Shown here piece by piece: positions 56,345-64,000 of a stretch of 64,000 nt of DNA. The stretch covers positions 52,993 to 116,992 of the forward strand of contig CAXBAF010000009.1 of NCBI GenBank assembly GCA_963973795.1, read 5' to 3'. The translations under genes were made by a program, and so were the position numbers. The notes beneath the pieces were generated by a model. That model was not told the DNA's origin and did no database searches. It worked only from the letters and a program-made list of their open reading frames with translations. Each line of letters starts with the position of its first letter. Position 1 is the first letter of the stretch. This DNA comes from UBA1926 sp002337215. Its GTDB lineage: Bacteria; Planctomycetota; Phycisphaerae; Phycisphaerales; UBA1924.

Positions 56345-57199
56345 TCAATCGGATGATGTCGTGTCGGCTGGATTGTTTTCAACCGTCAGCCGCACCGGGT
56401 GCCCGAACCACGCGTTCTCCCCGTTCGGCCCCGGGTAGTGGTCCGCGTGCGATTTCACCACGTCCGCCATCGTCCCGTCTTCGGGTGCCCATCCGTTGTC
56501 CACATCGGGGAAGTCGAGCGTGCAGTTCTCGCACTTCTTGTCCGAGCGGAACCGGATCGGGCACCAGAAACTCTCCACGTTCCGCAACATCTCCGTGCCC
56601 AGGCTCCACACCCCCGTCATCCAGTCGCAATACAGGCACCAGATCAGGTCGTGCCCCACGAGGCCCTCGAATTTGTGTCGGCTCACATTCACCCACTCGG
56701 CGGTGTTGTATTTGGGCAATCGGACGAGCCACGTGAGCGGGGGGTAGACGAAGTACTGCCCGAGCCGAGCCATCGCGAAGATCGGCACGGCCCACGCGGT
56801 CCACCAGACGGCGAGGTGGTTGCGAAACGGGCCGACGGCGCGGTTGATCTGGCTAACGAGGCGCGGGCCCTGCAGGTGCTTGCGGTTTGCAAACTCGTGG
56901 AGTTTGGTCCAGATCATCAGCGCGAGCGACTGCCCAACAATCGCGGCCACGAGGCCCAGGACAGTCGCCAGCCATGGGTTCGCATCGGTGGCGTACGCTG
57001 TCGCGATCGGCCCGGCGAGCAGGGGGGCGACGGTGAAGTAGAAGATCCACACATCGAGGCCCGGGGCGCGGGTGAACCAGTCGGCGAGGGATGAAAGCCC
57101 GACCTTGCCGAGTGCATGGAGCATGCCCGCGGCGAGGAGGAGAGCCGCGGTGGTGATCCCGGCGACAAGGAGGAGCGTGGTCAGCAGTTCGGTCAGCAT
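56345..57199 (-). CDS. Polytopic membrane protein with paired cysteine motifs, function unknown
   Basis: The 284-residue protein has four hydrophobic stretches in the first 155 residues (about 3-27, 48-70, 78-98 and 130-152). A soluble C-terminal half follows with cysteines in WCLYCDWMTG (about 188-197) and WCPIRFRSDKKCENCTLDFP (about 214-233), which could bind a metal or Fe-S centre. It ends in a short proline-rich tail. Similar proteins appear in planctomycetes and proteobacteria as conserved unknowns. The 3' end is 126 bases from the exported protein gene. It and the following VOC gene are on the same strand, 22 bases apart. Confidence 0.75.
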   Translation of the reverse strand: MLTELLTTLLLVAGITTAALLLAAGMLHALGKVGLSSLADWFTRAPGLDVWIFYFTVAPLLAGPIATAYATDANPWLATVLGLVAAIVGQSLALMIWTKLHEFANRKHLQGPRLVSQINRAVGPFRNHLAVWWTAWAVPIFAMARLGQYFVYPPLTWLVRLPKYNTAEWVNVSRHKFEGLVGHDLIWCLYCDWMTGVWSLGTEMLRNVESFWCPIRFRSDKKCENCTLDFPDVDNGWAPEDGTMADVVKSHADHYPGPNGENAWFGHPVRLTVENNPADTTSSD

Positions 57200-57221
57200 C
57201 TCGTGAGGCTATCGAATCCCG

Positions 57222-57656
57222 TCAGGGCGCGTCCTGCTGCTGGGTCTCCGGCGCGGCCGCCTTGTTCTTGGGATCCCAGTTTTTCGGCTCCCAGAGTTCG
57301 ACCTTGTTGTTGTCAGGGTCGAGGATCCAGGCGAACGTCCCGTTCTCGTGCGCTTCGGGACCCTGAATCGGTTTGACACCTTTGGACTTGAGGTGCGCGA
57401 GCAGTTCATCCATGTTGTCGACGCGATAGTTGATCATGAACGACGCGTCGCTCGGCTTGAACCAACCCGTATCCGCTTTCGCGACATGCCAAACGGTCAG
57501 GCCGCCGTCCTCGGCGTGATCGTCGGCCCATTGCAGCACGCCGCCCCCAAAGTCCTGAAGAGGCATGCCAAGGCAGTCCCGGTACCACGCGGCGAACTCG
57601 GCCGGGTCACCGTGAACCTTGAAGAAGACGCCGCCGATGCCGGTCACCTTTGCCAT
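57222..57656 (-). CDS. VOC-family (glyoxalase-like) protein
   Basis: The 144-residue protein has the VOC two-module fold: GIGGVFFKVHGDPAEFAAWYRDCLGMPL, WHVAKADTGW, FMINYRVDNMDELLAHLKSKGV, and the C-terminal metal stretch WILDPDNNKVELWEPK. The tail (KNKAAAPETQQQDAP) is extra. The reaction is unknown. ATG 57656 has AGGAG about 10 bases upstream; the frame extends to 58016 without conserved residues. It is divergent from the VgrG gene, 396 bases away. Confidence 0.85.
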   Translation of the reverse strand: MAKVTGIGGVFFKVHGDPAEFAAWYRDCLGMPLQDFGGGVLQWADDHAEDGGLTVWHVAKADTGWFKPSDASFMINYRVDNMDELLAHLKSKGVKPIQGPEAHENGTFAWILDPDNNKVELWEPKNWDPKNKAAAPETQQQDAP

Positions 57657-58052
57657 ACCCGATGTACTCCTTTGTGAGTGCAATGGACGCCGCCGTGGGC
57701 GGTCTGGACTTGGAAGCGGGATCCTTGGCGGGCAGCATACCGGTACGCGGCAGATCGCCGGAGAAAGGGGGCTGCAGATCGTGTTTAACGGAACATACAT
57801 TCTCGGACCAAATAGGTGTGCGGCGTCCAGCCCGACTTTTCTGTCCCTTCCCGGTGCCTCCGAGGGGGGGACCGGCAAAGAACTAGATCGTGGAACGCGT
57901 GAGTGGTCGCTCGCCACCGTCGCTTCCTGTGCAGGCGGCAGCTGGTTCTCGGCTCGCCGTCCTGGGCTGGTGCGCAGGCGGGGCCGCGAAGTTACGCTGG
58001 GGCTCGTGTTCCGCATCAGGCGACCGCCGATCGGCGGGTGGGAAAGGGTGTC
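57657..58052. other. Intergenic region of about 396 bases between VOC and VgrG genes
   Basis: It separates the divergent VOC and VgrG genes and so should hold both promoters. An AT-richer patch lies at about 57780-57815 (TTTAACGGAACATACATTC), the likeliest promoter position, but I cannot assign boxes with confidence. No protein-like open frame and no hairpin-plus-T terminator is seen. Confidence 0.5.
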
Positions 58053-60407
58053 ATGTCGTCCGAAGCCTCACGATCACAGTCGACCCGGCAGTTCGCGATC
58101 GCGACACCGCTCGGCGGTGACAAACTGCTGTTCAAAAAGATGTCCTACCGCGAATCGCTCGGCCGGCCGTTCGAGATGGAACTCGAACTCGCGAGCGACG
58201 ACCCGGCGGTGGATGCCGACAAAATGCTCGGTGAGACCGTAACGGTCCGGTGCGAACTTCCGAACCAGGAGGGCAAGACCCGTTTCTTTAATGGCGTCGT
58301 CGCGTCATTCTCGCAGGGTGCCACCGACGAGGGCAAGGCGGTCTACCGGGCGAAGGTCGTGCCCTGGCTGTGGTTCCTGACGAGGTCGAGCGATTGCCGG
58401 ATGTTCCAGGAGATGACCGCAGTCGACATTATCAAGCAGGTCTTCCGGGATCTTGGCTTCACCGACTTCCGGGAATCGCTCTCTGGGGATTATCGGACCT
58501 GGGAGTACTGCGTCCAGTACCGGGAAACGGCGTTCGCGTTTGTCAGCAGGATCATGGAGCAGGAAGGGATCTATTACTACTTCGAGCATGAGGACGGCAA
58601 GCACACCCTTGTCCTGATCGATGACGCTGTCTCGCACGAGCCCTACGAGGGCTACGAACGGATCGAATTCCGCCCGTTCGACAAGGTGCTCGCGGATTCG
58701 GAGATGATCCACGACTTCTTCGTCACGCGAGAGGTTCAGCCCGGGGCGTTCGCCCAAACCGATTACGACTTCGCGGCGCCGACCAAGGAACTCGCGTCGC
58801 GATCCGCGGCGAGCCGGGAGCACAATCTCGCGGAGTTCGAACTGTTCGATTTCCCGGGCGAGTACGTCGAGGCGAACGAGGGCGATCGGTACAGCAGCGT
58901 TCGACTCGATGAGCACCAGTGCAGGTTCGAGGTCTCGAGAGGGCACGGCGACTGCCGAGGCATCGCCGTCGGACGCACGTTTGAACTCGAGGAACACCCG
59001 ATCGAGGCGATGAACCAGAAGTACCTGGTGACGGACGCGGTGATCAGTGCCGAGGGCGACCCGTACGGCTCGACCGGCAGAGCGTCCGGAGGCGGAGAAT
59101 CGTTCTCCGTGTCGTTCTCCGCGATCAACGGCGAGCAGCAGTTCCGCCCCGCGCGGACCACCCCACTGCCCTTTGTCCGAGGGCCGCAGACAGCGGTCGT
59201 GGTCGGCCCGAGCGGGGAGGAGATCCACACTGACGAGCACGGGCGTGTCAAGGTGATGTTCCATTGGGACCGCGAAGCGAAGGCCGATGAAACCAGTTCC
59301 TGCTGGGTCCGCGTGAGCCAGGAGTTCGCTGGCAAGGGCTGGGGCGGGATGCAGATCCCGCGGGTTGGGCACGAGGTGATCGTATCGTTCCTTGAGGGCG
59401 ATCCGGACCGGCCCCTGATCACAGGGCGTGTCTACAACGGTGATAACAAGCCCCCCTACGCCCCCAAGACGTTCGGGACGATCACGACATGGAAGACAAA
59501 CTCGTCGAAGGGCGGGGGCGGGTTCAACGAGCTGAGATTCGAGGACAAGGCGGGCGAGGAGCAGGTCTTCATTCATGCTCAGAAGAACATGGATATCCGC
59601 GTTCTGGAGGACCGCTTCGAGACAGTGCTCAAGAACCGGCATCTCGTGGTCGAGACCGACAAGTTTGAGCACGTGAAGAACGAGAAGCACGAGAAAGTCG
59701 ACGCGGACGCGTTCGAAACCTTCGGCGCCGATCGGCACGTGAGCGTTGCGGGGCAGCAGGCGACGCAGATCGGGGACGCGTACTCGCTGGACGTGGGCGG
59801 CGACTCGATCAACGTGACCGGCGGCAAGCACTCGATCGAAGTCTCAGGCGAACTCCATCTGAAGGCGTCGAAAATCATTCTCGATGCGAGCGGCGGGATC
59901 TCCCTCAAGTCCGGCGGATCCGAGGGTGTCTGGGATTCGAGCGGCGTGAGCCTCAAGGGCTCGCAGGTCGTCGCGGACGGGCAGCAGGTCAAGCTCGCGT
60001 CCGGGCCGGGCTCGTCGGCGTCATCCGCATCACCGGGCTCGGCGGTGAGCCCGACCGAAGCAACAGACGCCGACGAAGCCGACGACGCGGACCCCGGAGA
60101 GGTCGCCGAGGTGAAGGCTCGGCAGAAGGCAACGCACACCGGAAAATACGGCTCGGTGAAGGCGGAACCGTTCAAGCCGTCGGAGACCGAATCGGAGGCC
60201 GAGGAGCGGACCTGGATCGAGATCGAGTTAATCGACGAGGACGACAAACCCGTGCCCGGCGAACGGTACCAGATCGAAGTCTCCGACGGGCGTGTTATCC
60301 GCGGGACGCTCGATAACAACGGGTTTGCCAGGGTTGAGGGTCTCGTGCCGGGCAGTTGCAAGGTGACGTTCCCCAAGCTCGATAAAGAAGCATGGGAGCC
60401 CGCTTGA
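58053..60407 (+). CDS. VgrG / TssI spike protein with C-terminal extension domain
   Basis: The 784-residue protein matches the gp27-gp5 fusion of type VI secretion. Residues about 15-390 form the gp27-like base (YRESLGRPFEMELELAS, WFLTRSSDCRMFQEMTAVDI, ISRIMEQEGIYYYF), then the OB-fold gp5-like domain (TDEHGRVKVMFHWDRE, WVRVSQEFAGKGWGGMQIPR, GHEVIVSFLEGDPDRPLI) and a beta-helix with DMDIR/VETDKFEHV repeats (about 500-640). An acidic linker and a C-terminal domain (WIEIELIDEDDKPVPGERYQ, about 710-784) follow; similar domains appear on many cargo-carrying VgrG proteins. Spike tip of a contractile machine. ATG 58053 chosen; the frame opens upstream at 57903. Confidence 0.92.
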   Translation: MSSEASRSQSTRQFAIATPLGGDKLLFKKMSYRESLGRPFEMELELASDDPAVDADKMLGETVTVRCELPNQEGKTRFFNGVVASFSQGATDEGKAVYRAKVVPWLWFLTRSSDCRMFQEMTAVDIIKQVFRDLGFTDFRESLSGDYRTWEYCVQYRETAFAFVSRIMEQEGIYYYFEHEDGKHTLVLIDDAVSHEPYEGYERIEFRPFDKVLADSEMIHDFFVTREVQPGAFAQTDYDFAAPTKELASRSAASREHNLAEFELFDFPGEYVEANEGDRYSSVRLDEHQCRFEVSRGHGDCRGIAVGRTFELEEHPIEAMNQKYLVTDAVISAEGDPYGSTGRASGGGESFSVSFSAINGEQQFRPARTTPLPFVRGPQTAVVVGPSGEEIHTDEHGRVKVMFHWDREAKADETSSCWVRVSQEFAGKGWGGMQIPRVGHEVIVSFLEGDPDRPLITGRVYNGDNKPPYAPKTFGTITTWKTNSSKGGGGFNELRFEDKAGEEQVFIHAQKNMDIRVLEDRFETVLKNRHLVVETDKFEHVKNEKHEKVDADAFETFGADRHVSVAGQQATQIGDAYSLDVGGDSINVTGGKHSIEVSGELHLKASKIILDASGGISLKSGGSEGVWDSSGVSLKGSQVVADGQQVKLASGPGSSASSASPGSAVSPTEATDADEADDADPGEVAEVKARQKATHTGKYGSVKAEPFKPSETESEAEERTWIEIELIDEDDKPVPGERYQIEVSDGRVIRGTLDNNGFARVEGLVPGSCKVTFPKLDKEAWEPA

Positions 60408-60492
60408 TGACTTCGATCACGAACCGTTACCGTTTCGATGGAGCAGGCGAGGCACCCCGGGTCCCCGTCTGTTGAGTCGTGGAGTCCTCCGC

Positions 60493-61266
60493 ATGAGCAC
60501 CAATCACACCATCAGGCAGGGCGAGTGCATCGAGAGTCTCGCGGACCGATACGGGTTCTATCCCGAGACAATCTGGAAACACGGCGACAATAGCGAACTT
60601 CGTGATCTGCGCAAGGACCAGAACATCCTGCAGCCGGGCGATGTTGTTGTCATCCCCGATCTGACCATTCGCGAAGAATCCGCGGAGACCGAGAAGAAGC
60701 ACACGTTCCGGAGGCGAGGCGTCCCCGCCAAGCTGAGATTGGTGTTCTACAAGCCGGTCGATTCCGAGGATCAGGACGACGACAGTGGGTCAGACGGCGG
60801 CGGCGACTCGGCCGTGCCCGGTACCCCCACGCAGGACCGCTCCGATGAATCCGTCTACGAGGACGAGCCGGTAACGGAAACCGAGGAACGCGAGCCGATC
60901 GCAGACGCTCCCTACCGCCTCGAGATCCACGGCCACCAGTCAAGCGACGGGCAGAGCGACAGCGAAGGGCTCGTCGAGGTACCGATCCCTCTGGGAGCGC
61001 GGACAGGCGTGATCACGTTCTACCCCGATACCGACGAGGCTCTGAATTTCGATCTGGAACTCGGTGAGATGGACTCGGTCGAGACGCCGATCGGTGTCCG
61101 CAAGAGGCTGAGCAACATGGGTTTCCGGTGCTCGCCGAACGGCGATGAACTCGACGCGGATCTACGGGACGCGCTTCGCCGATTCCAGGCTGAGCACGAT
61201 CTGGAAACCACTGGCAACATCGATCAACAGACCAAAGACAAGCTTGTCGAGGTGAACGGGTCATGA
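60493..61266 (+). CDS. LysM and peptidoglycan-binding-domain protein, VgrG-linked
   Basis: The 257-residue protein begins with a LysM module (HTIRQGECIESLADRYGFYP ... LQPGDVVVIPD, about 4-55), then an acidic low-complexity stretch (SEDQDDDSGSDGGGDS) and a beta-domain (YRLEIHGHQSSDGQSDSEGL). A C-terminal peptidoglycan-binding domain follows (VRKRLSNMGF, RDALRRFQAEHDLETTGNID, about 200-250). Proteins with this order are commonly encoded next to VgrG and are thought to help load or deliver cargo. There is no signal peptide, which fits a machine-borne protein. ATG 60493 chosen over ATG 60472. It lies 85 bases after VgrG. Confidence 0.82.
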   Translation: MSTNHTIRQGECIESLADRYGFYPETIWKHGDNSELRDLRKDQNILQPGDVVVIPDLTIREESAETEKKHTFRRRGVPAKLRLVFYKPVDSEDQDDDSGSDGGGDSAVPGTPTQDRSDESVYEDEPVTETEEREPIADAPYRLEIHGHQSSDGQSDSEGLVEVPIPLGARTGVITFYPDTDEALNFDLELGEMDSVETPIGVRKRLSNMGFRCSPNGDELDADLRDALRRFQAEHDLETTGNIDQQTKDKLVEVNGS

Positions 61267-61315
61267 CTGCGCTACGGGCAACGATGTGTCGGACTGAGTT
61301 GGGTGAGGAAACACA

Positions 61316-63259
61316 ATGGCGGTAACACGCATCAAGATCCAACTCGTCAGCGTGCGGGTTCTCGACGATTCAGACTGGATCTGGGGTGCCGGGGAATGGC
61401 ACCTGCACGCCAGCATCGACGGCCACCCCGTCGGCGATCCGGATCAGGAGTTCAACGTCCATACAGGGGACAGCATCAATCTGCCCGAGGCCGGTTGGTC
61501 GCGGGAGGTCGATGTTTCCGGCCTGGGGCCGGGCGACACCGTGCCCATCCGATTCAGCGTCACCGAGAAGGACGTTTTCAGCGACGATGATCTCGGCGAA
61601 GTCCGCGCTTCGGTCGCGTACCCGTTCCGAGAGCCCGACCGGCATATCTACCTCACCTCTCCCTGGCTCGACGGAGGCTGGTTCCACGATGACTACCGCT
61701 GCTACCAACTCCACATCCTTGTGACAATCCTCGAGGAGGTCGCCTCAACCACGCTTACCGGTCCAACCAGGATCCCCGTCCGCCGGAACCCGGCAGGCGA
61801 TGTCACCAAGTTCACGACGATCAAGGGCACCGCCTTCACGCCGAGGCTCGAGGTGTGCCCCGTTATCCCTGTCCCGGCGGCGCCCGCGCACATGCCGCCA
61901 CGGCCCGCGATGCCCGCGGGTGTCGCGGCAGGGGTTATCCCAGCTTCCGCGCAAGTCAACGCCGCACCGTCGGCGCCGGCGCTCAACGCGCTGCCGAATC
62001 CGTCAGTGATCCCGATTCTCTCTGCGACGGATCCGCAAATTGCGAACAAAGCCGCCCGGCTCACGCTCACCTATTACGAACCCGGGAATATCGACACCAC
62101 CAAGTTCTTCTGGAAGGTCCGGAGCGGCCCTGCGGTCTTCGTCGGCGGAAACACGGGCGTGTCCGTCAAGGCCCGGGGCACCGGTTCCGCGGCCGACACG
62201 ATGGCGACTTTCGACGTGCACTGGGAATCGGACTCCGGCCCGGTCCTCGCGACCTACCGAGCCTGGGTCGGCAAACTGGGAACGCTCCCCTACCGCGTAA
62301 CGTACCTCAACGGCACGGGCGGCAACTGGCAGTCCACGGGGATCATGCCCTCCGCCCAGGCAAACGGGATTATGCAGGTCGTCCGTGCGATCGTCTACCA
62401 GGCCGGCGTCATGATGATCCCGGATACGGACGTGACATGTTACGACGGCGCGACGCTCTTCCCCGCCGGGAACACCAACGCGATCTTCCAGGCCACGGTC
62501 ACCAACAACAGGCACACTCGAAACGTCAACCACAACGTGGTCTCGCGGTCCACACGCTACAACTTCCGCCCCGGCGTGATCAACTTCGCGTTCGTACACA
62601 GCACGAGCGCGACGAACGCCGCCGCGGTCGATCGAAACGGCATCGCGGGCACCGCCGGCAAGGTCACGTGGTTCAAGGGCAAGCTGTATTACAACGGCGG
62701 CGACAAGGGCAGCACAAAGAAACTCGGCGGCAGCCCCAGCACCTCATGGATCAAGCCCAGCGGTGTCCCCACCGATGCAAAGGGTGTAGACCAGACCCTC
62801 AAAACCATCGCGCCGACCAAGCGTTCAACCCAAGCGAAAGGCTACGACAAGACATACGTCAACGCCCGAAACACCGCATCTCCCCCCTTCGTTGCCGGAG
62901 ACATGGACCAGCTCTATGCCTGCCACTGCCCGGTTGTCTGGGGTCGCGCAAACATGGTCGCTGTCCCCCCGGCTCCGGCAAGTTGGACGCTCGCGCAGTA
63001 CACGTGGAACTGCGGAATCAACCTCGCGCACGAACTCGGTCACATCTTGGGGCTCGCCCACCGGGGCAGCGGCTGGAGCGCCACCGCCCCACTCTCCGGG
63101 GACGGGATGGACTGCAAGAATCAGAAGGGCGTGATGAAGGGCCACCCGTGGAACGAGAACATCATGACCTACGGCTACGCGATGCCGACGCCGCTCGCGC
63201 ACGATCTCGACCTCGTTCAGGCAAGCGTCGTCCGCACACACCCCGCGATCACGTTCTGA
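61316..63259 (+). CDS. Metzincin-type metalloprotease of the VgrG module, candidate effector
   Basis: The 647-residue protein has no signal peptide. Residues about 5-140 form a C2-like beta domain (ITLVSVRVLDDSDWIWGAGE-like; acidic DDDLGE). A proline/alanine linker (about 175-230) precedes an Ig-like beta domain (about 240-350). The catalytic domain near the C-terminus has the zinc motif NLAHELGHILGLAHRG and a downstream NENIMTYGYAMPTPL resembling the Met-turn of metzincins. Without a signal peptide but encoded with VgrG, it is a natural candidate for cargo delivered by contractile injection. Start ATG 61316; it lies 50 bases after the LysM protein. Confidence 0.82.
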   Translation: MAVTRIKIQLVSVRVLDDSDWIWGAGEWHLHASIDGHPVGDPDQEFNVHTGDSINLPEAGWSREVDVSGLGPGDTVPIRFSVTEKDVFSDDDLGEVRASVAYPFREPDRHIYLTSPWLDGGWFHDDYRCYQLHILVTILEEVASTTLTGPTRIPVRRNPAGDVTKFTTIKGTAFTPRLEVCPVIPVPAAPAHMPPRPAMPAGVAAGVIPASAQVNAAPSAPALNALPNPSVIPILSATDPQIANKAARLTLTYYEPGNIDTTKFFWKVRSGPAVFVGGNTGVSVKARGTGSAADTMATFDVHWESDSGPVLATYRAWVGKLGTLPYRVTYLNGTGGNWQSTGIMPSAQANGIMQVVRAIVYQAGVMMIPDTDVTCYDGATLFPAGNTNAIFQATVTNNRHTRNVNHNVVSRSTRYNFRPGVINFAFVHSTSATNAAAVDRNGIAGTAGKVTWFKGKLYYNGGDKGSTKKLGGSPSTSWIKPSGVPTDAKGVDQTLKTIAPTKRSTQAKGYDKTYVNARNTASPPFVAGDMDQLYACHCPVVWGRANMVAVPPAPASWTLAQYTWNCGINLAHELGHILGLAHRGSGWSATAPLSGDGMDCKNQKGVMKGHPWNENIMTYGYAMPTPLAHDLDLVQASVVRTHPAITF

Positions 63260-63329
63260 CCCGGAGTGATCGCACGCCTCGAACCAAAGACAGATCAGCA
63301 TCGACGAACTCGGCTGGCAGAGGCCCCGC

Positions 63330-64000
63330 ATGAAAAAAGACCCCGACATCCTCCGTGAATCGGACGATCCCAAAGAACTCATCGCGACCGCGCGCGTGTT
63401 TGCCAAAAGCCCCGATCCCGCCGACCAGAAGGTTGTTGCGAGACACCTGGGGTCCGCGGTGTTCCTCAATAAACTGGACCCGCCAGAGGCATACGAGGTC
63501 TATCAGCCTCACCAACTCGGCGCGGCAAGAATCGTCAAAACGCTGATCGAAGCGGACGACGCTCCCCAGCGAGAAACGCTTGTCGGCCTCACCGCAAGTG
63601 AGGATTTCAACAAGCGAGATCCGCTCGTCGAACTCCTCATCCGCGCGCTCGCGGCCGACAAACCGGCGAGCGATCGCACCATCGCCTACTGGGAGAAGCA
63701 CGCCAGCCCAGACTCGGTTTACGCCGACAACGTCGTCGGGGCGATCGTCCTGAACCAGTCCCGCCCGGCGATGGATCTTTTCGAACGGCTGATGAACGAT
63801 CCAAAGCACGGCGACGAATACAAATACGACTGGCTCCGCGACAAGCTACTCCGCAAACGCAACGACACTCCCCTCCTCGCCTGCTGTGAGCGCATGGTCA
63901 TCGGCGGCTCGATCGATGAAGGCTGGCATGAAGCCGTCATCGAGGCTGTCTTCACCTGGCAGCCGGGCTGGTACGGCTCGTGCCGCAAACCCAACCCGCC
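63330..64000 (+). CDS. Unknown protein, 3' end beyond the window
   Basis: ATG 63330 opens a frame that stays open through the last base, giving at least 223 residues. I do not recognise it. It begins MKKDPDILRESDDPKELIAT and is helical, charged and repetitive in pattern (ALAADKPASDRTIAYWEKHA, VLNQSRPAMDLFERLMNDP, PLLACCERMVIGGSIDEGW), which suggests a HEAT or similar solenoid. It has no signal peptide or membrane helix. It follows the protease gene by 70 bases on the same strand, so it may be an immunity, adaptor or further cargo protein of the VgrG module; that is inference. Confidence 0.65.
   Translation, partial: MKKDPDILRESDDPKELIATARVFAKSPDPADQKVVARHLGSAVFLNKLDPPEAYEVYQPHQLGAARIVKTLIEADDAPQRETLVGLTASEDFNKRDPLVELLIRALAADKPASDRTIAYWEKHASPDSVYADNVVGAIVLNQSRPAMDLFERLMNDPKHGDEYKYDWLRDKLLRKRNDTPLLACCERMVIGGSIDEGWHEAVIEAVFTWQPGWYGSCRKPNP

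Overview
The window is a 64 kb piece of a GC-rich bacterial chromosome (most coding stretches near 65-68% GC). It most likely comes from a planctomycete of the Phycisphaerae/Phycisphaerales type. Three secreted proteins end in a dockerin-like tail of the form PFGV-DLADI-FV-F-GC, which is characteristic of that group. Lifestyle genes (sulfur-ligand L31, SecDF fusion, GTG/TTG starts, short palindromic repeats inside and between genes) fit the same assignment. I saw no rRNA, tRNA, CRISPR array, prophage or plasmid functions, and most of the content is ordinary core and accessory chromosome.

Layout. 1-5.4 kb: end of a sigma-54 response-regulator gene, a purL fused to two PurS-like domains, rnhA and nnrD. 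5.4-10 kb: transglutaminase-like exported protein, tatD-lgt, and a DUF368 (PopT-type) polyprenyl-phosphate transporter. 10-18.7 kb: a translationally coupled run (lipoprotein hydrolase, unknown helical protein, DUF255 thioredoxin-like protein fused to a DsbD-alpha-like domain), then a cysteine-desulfurase-like enzyme, a site-2 protease, a NUDIX hydrolase and a PhoU-domain protein. 18.7-31.4 kb: secreted M64 peptidase, asnB, an oligopeptide-type ABC ATPase, metH, a large secreted matrixin-like protease, rpmE and a sugar-binding-type protein. 31.4-36 kb is an accessory patch: esterase, SUI1/YciH, Gdx-type SMR exporter, DUF202 protein, VOC protein, then a REP-associated tyrosine transposase bracketed by two inverted pairs of REP palindromes, and next to it an AT-rich orphan membrane-protein gene. 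36-49.7 kb: enolase, a dockerin-tailed protein, rhomboid protease, tgt-yajC-secDF, and a LysM/FAD-oxidoreductase/aldo-keto reductase/hydrolase run ending in UDP-glucuronate decarboxylase with a terminator. 49.8-57.7 kb: NDH-2, an NAD-epimerase, a sirtuin lacking zinc cysteines, a QueC-like remnant, proS, a PEP-CTERM-like exported protein, a cysteine-bearing membrane protein and a VOC protein.

58-64 kb is a VgrG module, all on the plus strand: VgrG with a C-terminal extension domain, a LysM plus peptidoglycan-binding-domain protein, a metzincin-type protease with C2/Ig-like N-terminal domains, and an unknown protein running off the end. This looks like the spike and cargo section of a type VI secretion-like contractile injection system. 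It and the transposase/REP/AT-rich patch are the two places most worth following up. Secreted proteases, intramembrane proteases (S2P and rhomboid, which share a C-terminal tail motif), SecDF/YajC, Lgt and the exported thioredoxin-like protein make envelope and export biology a theme of the window.
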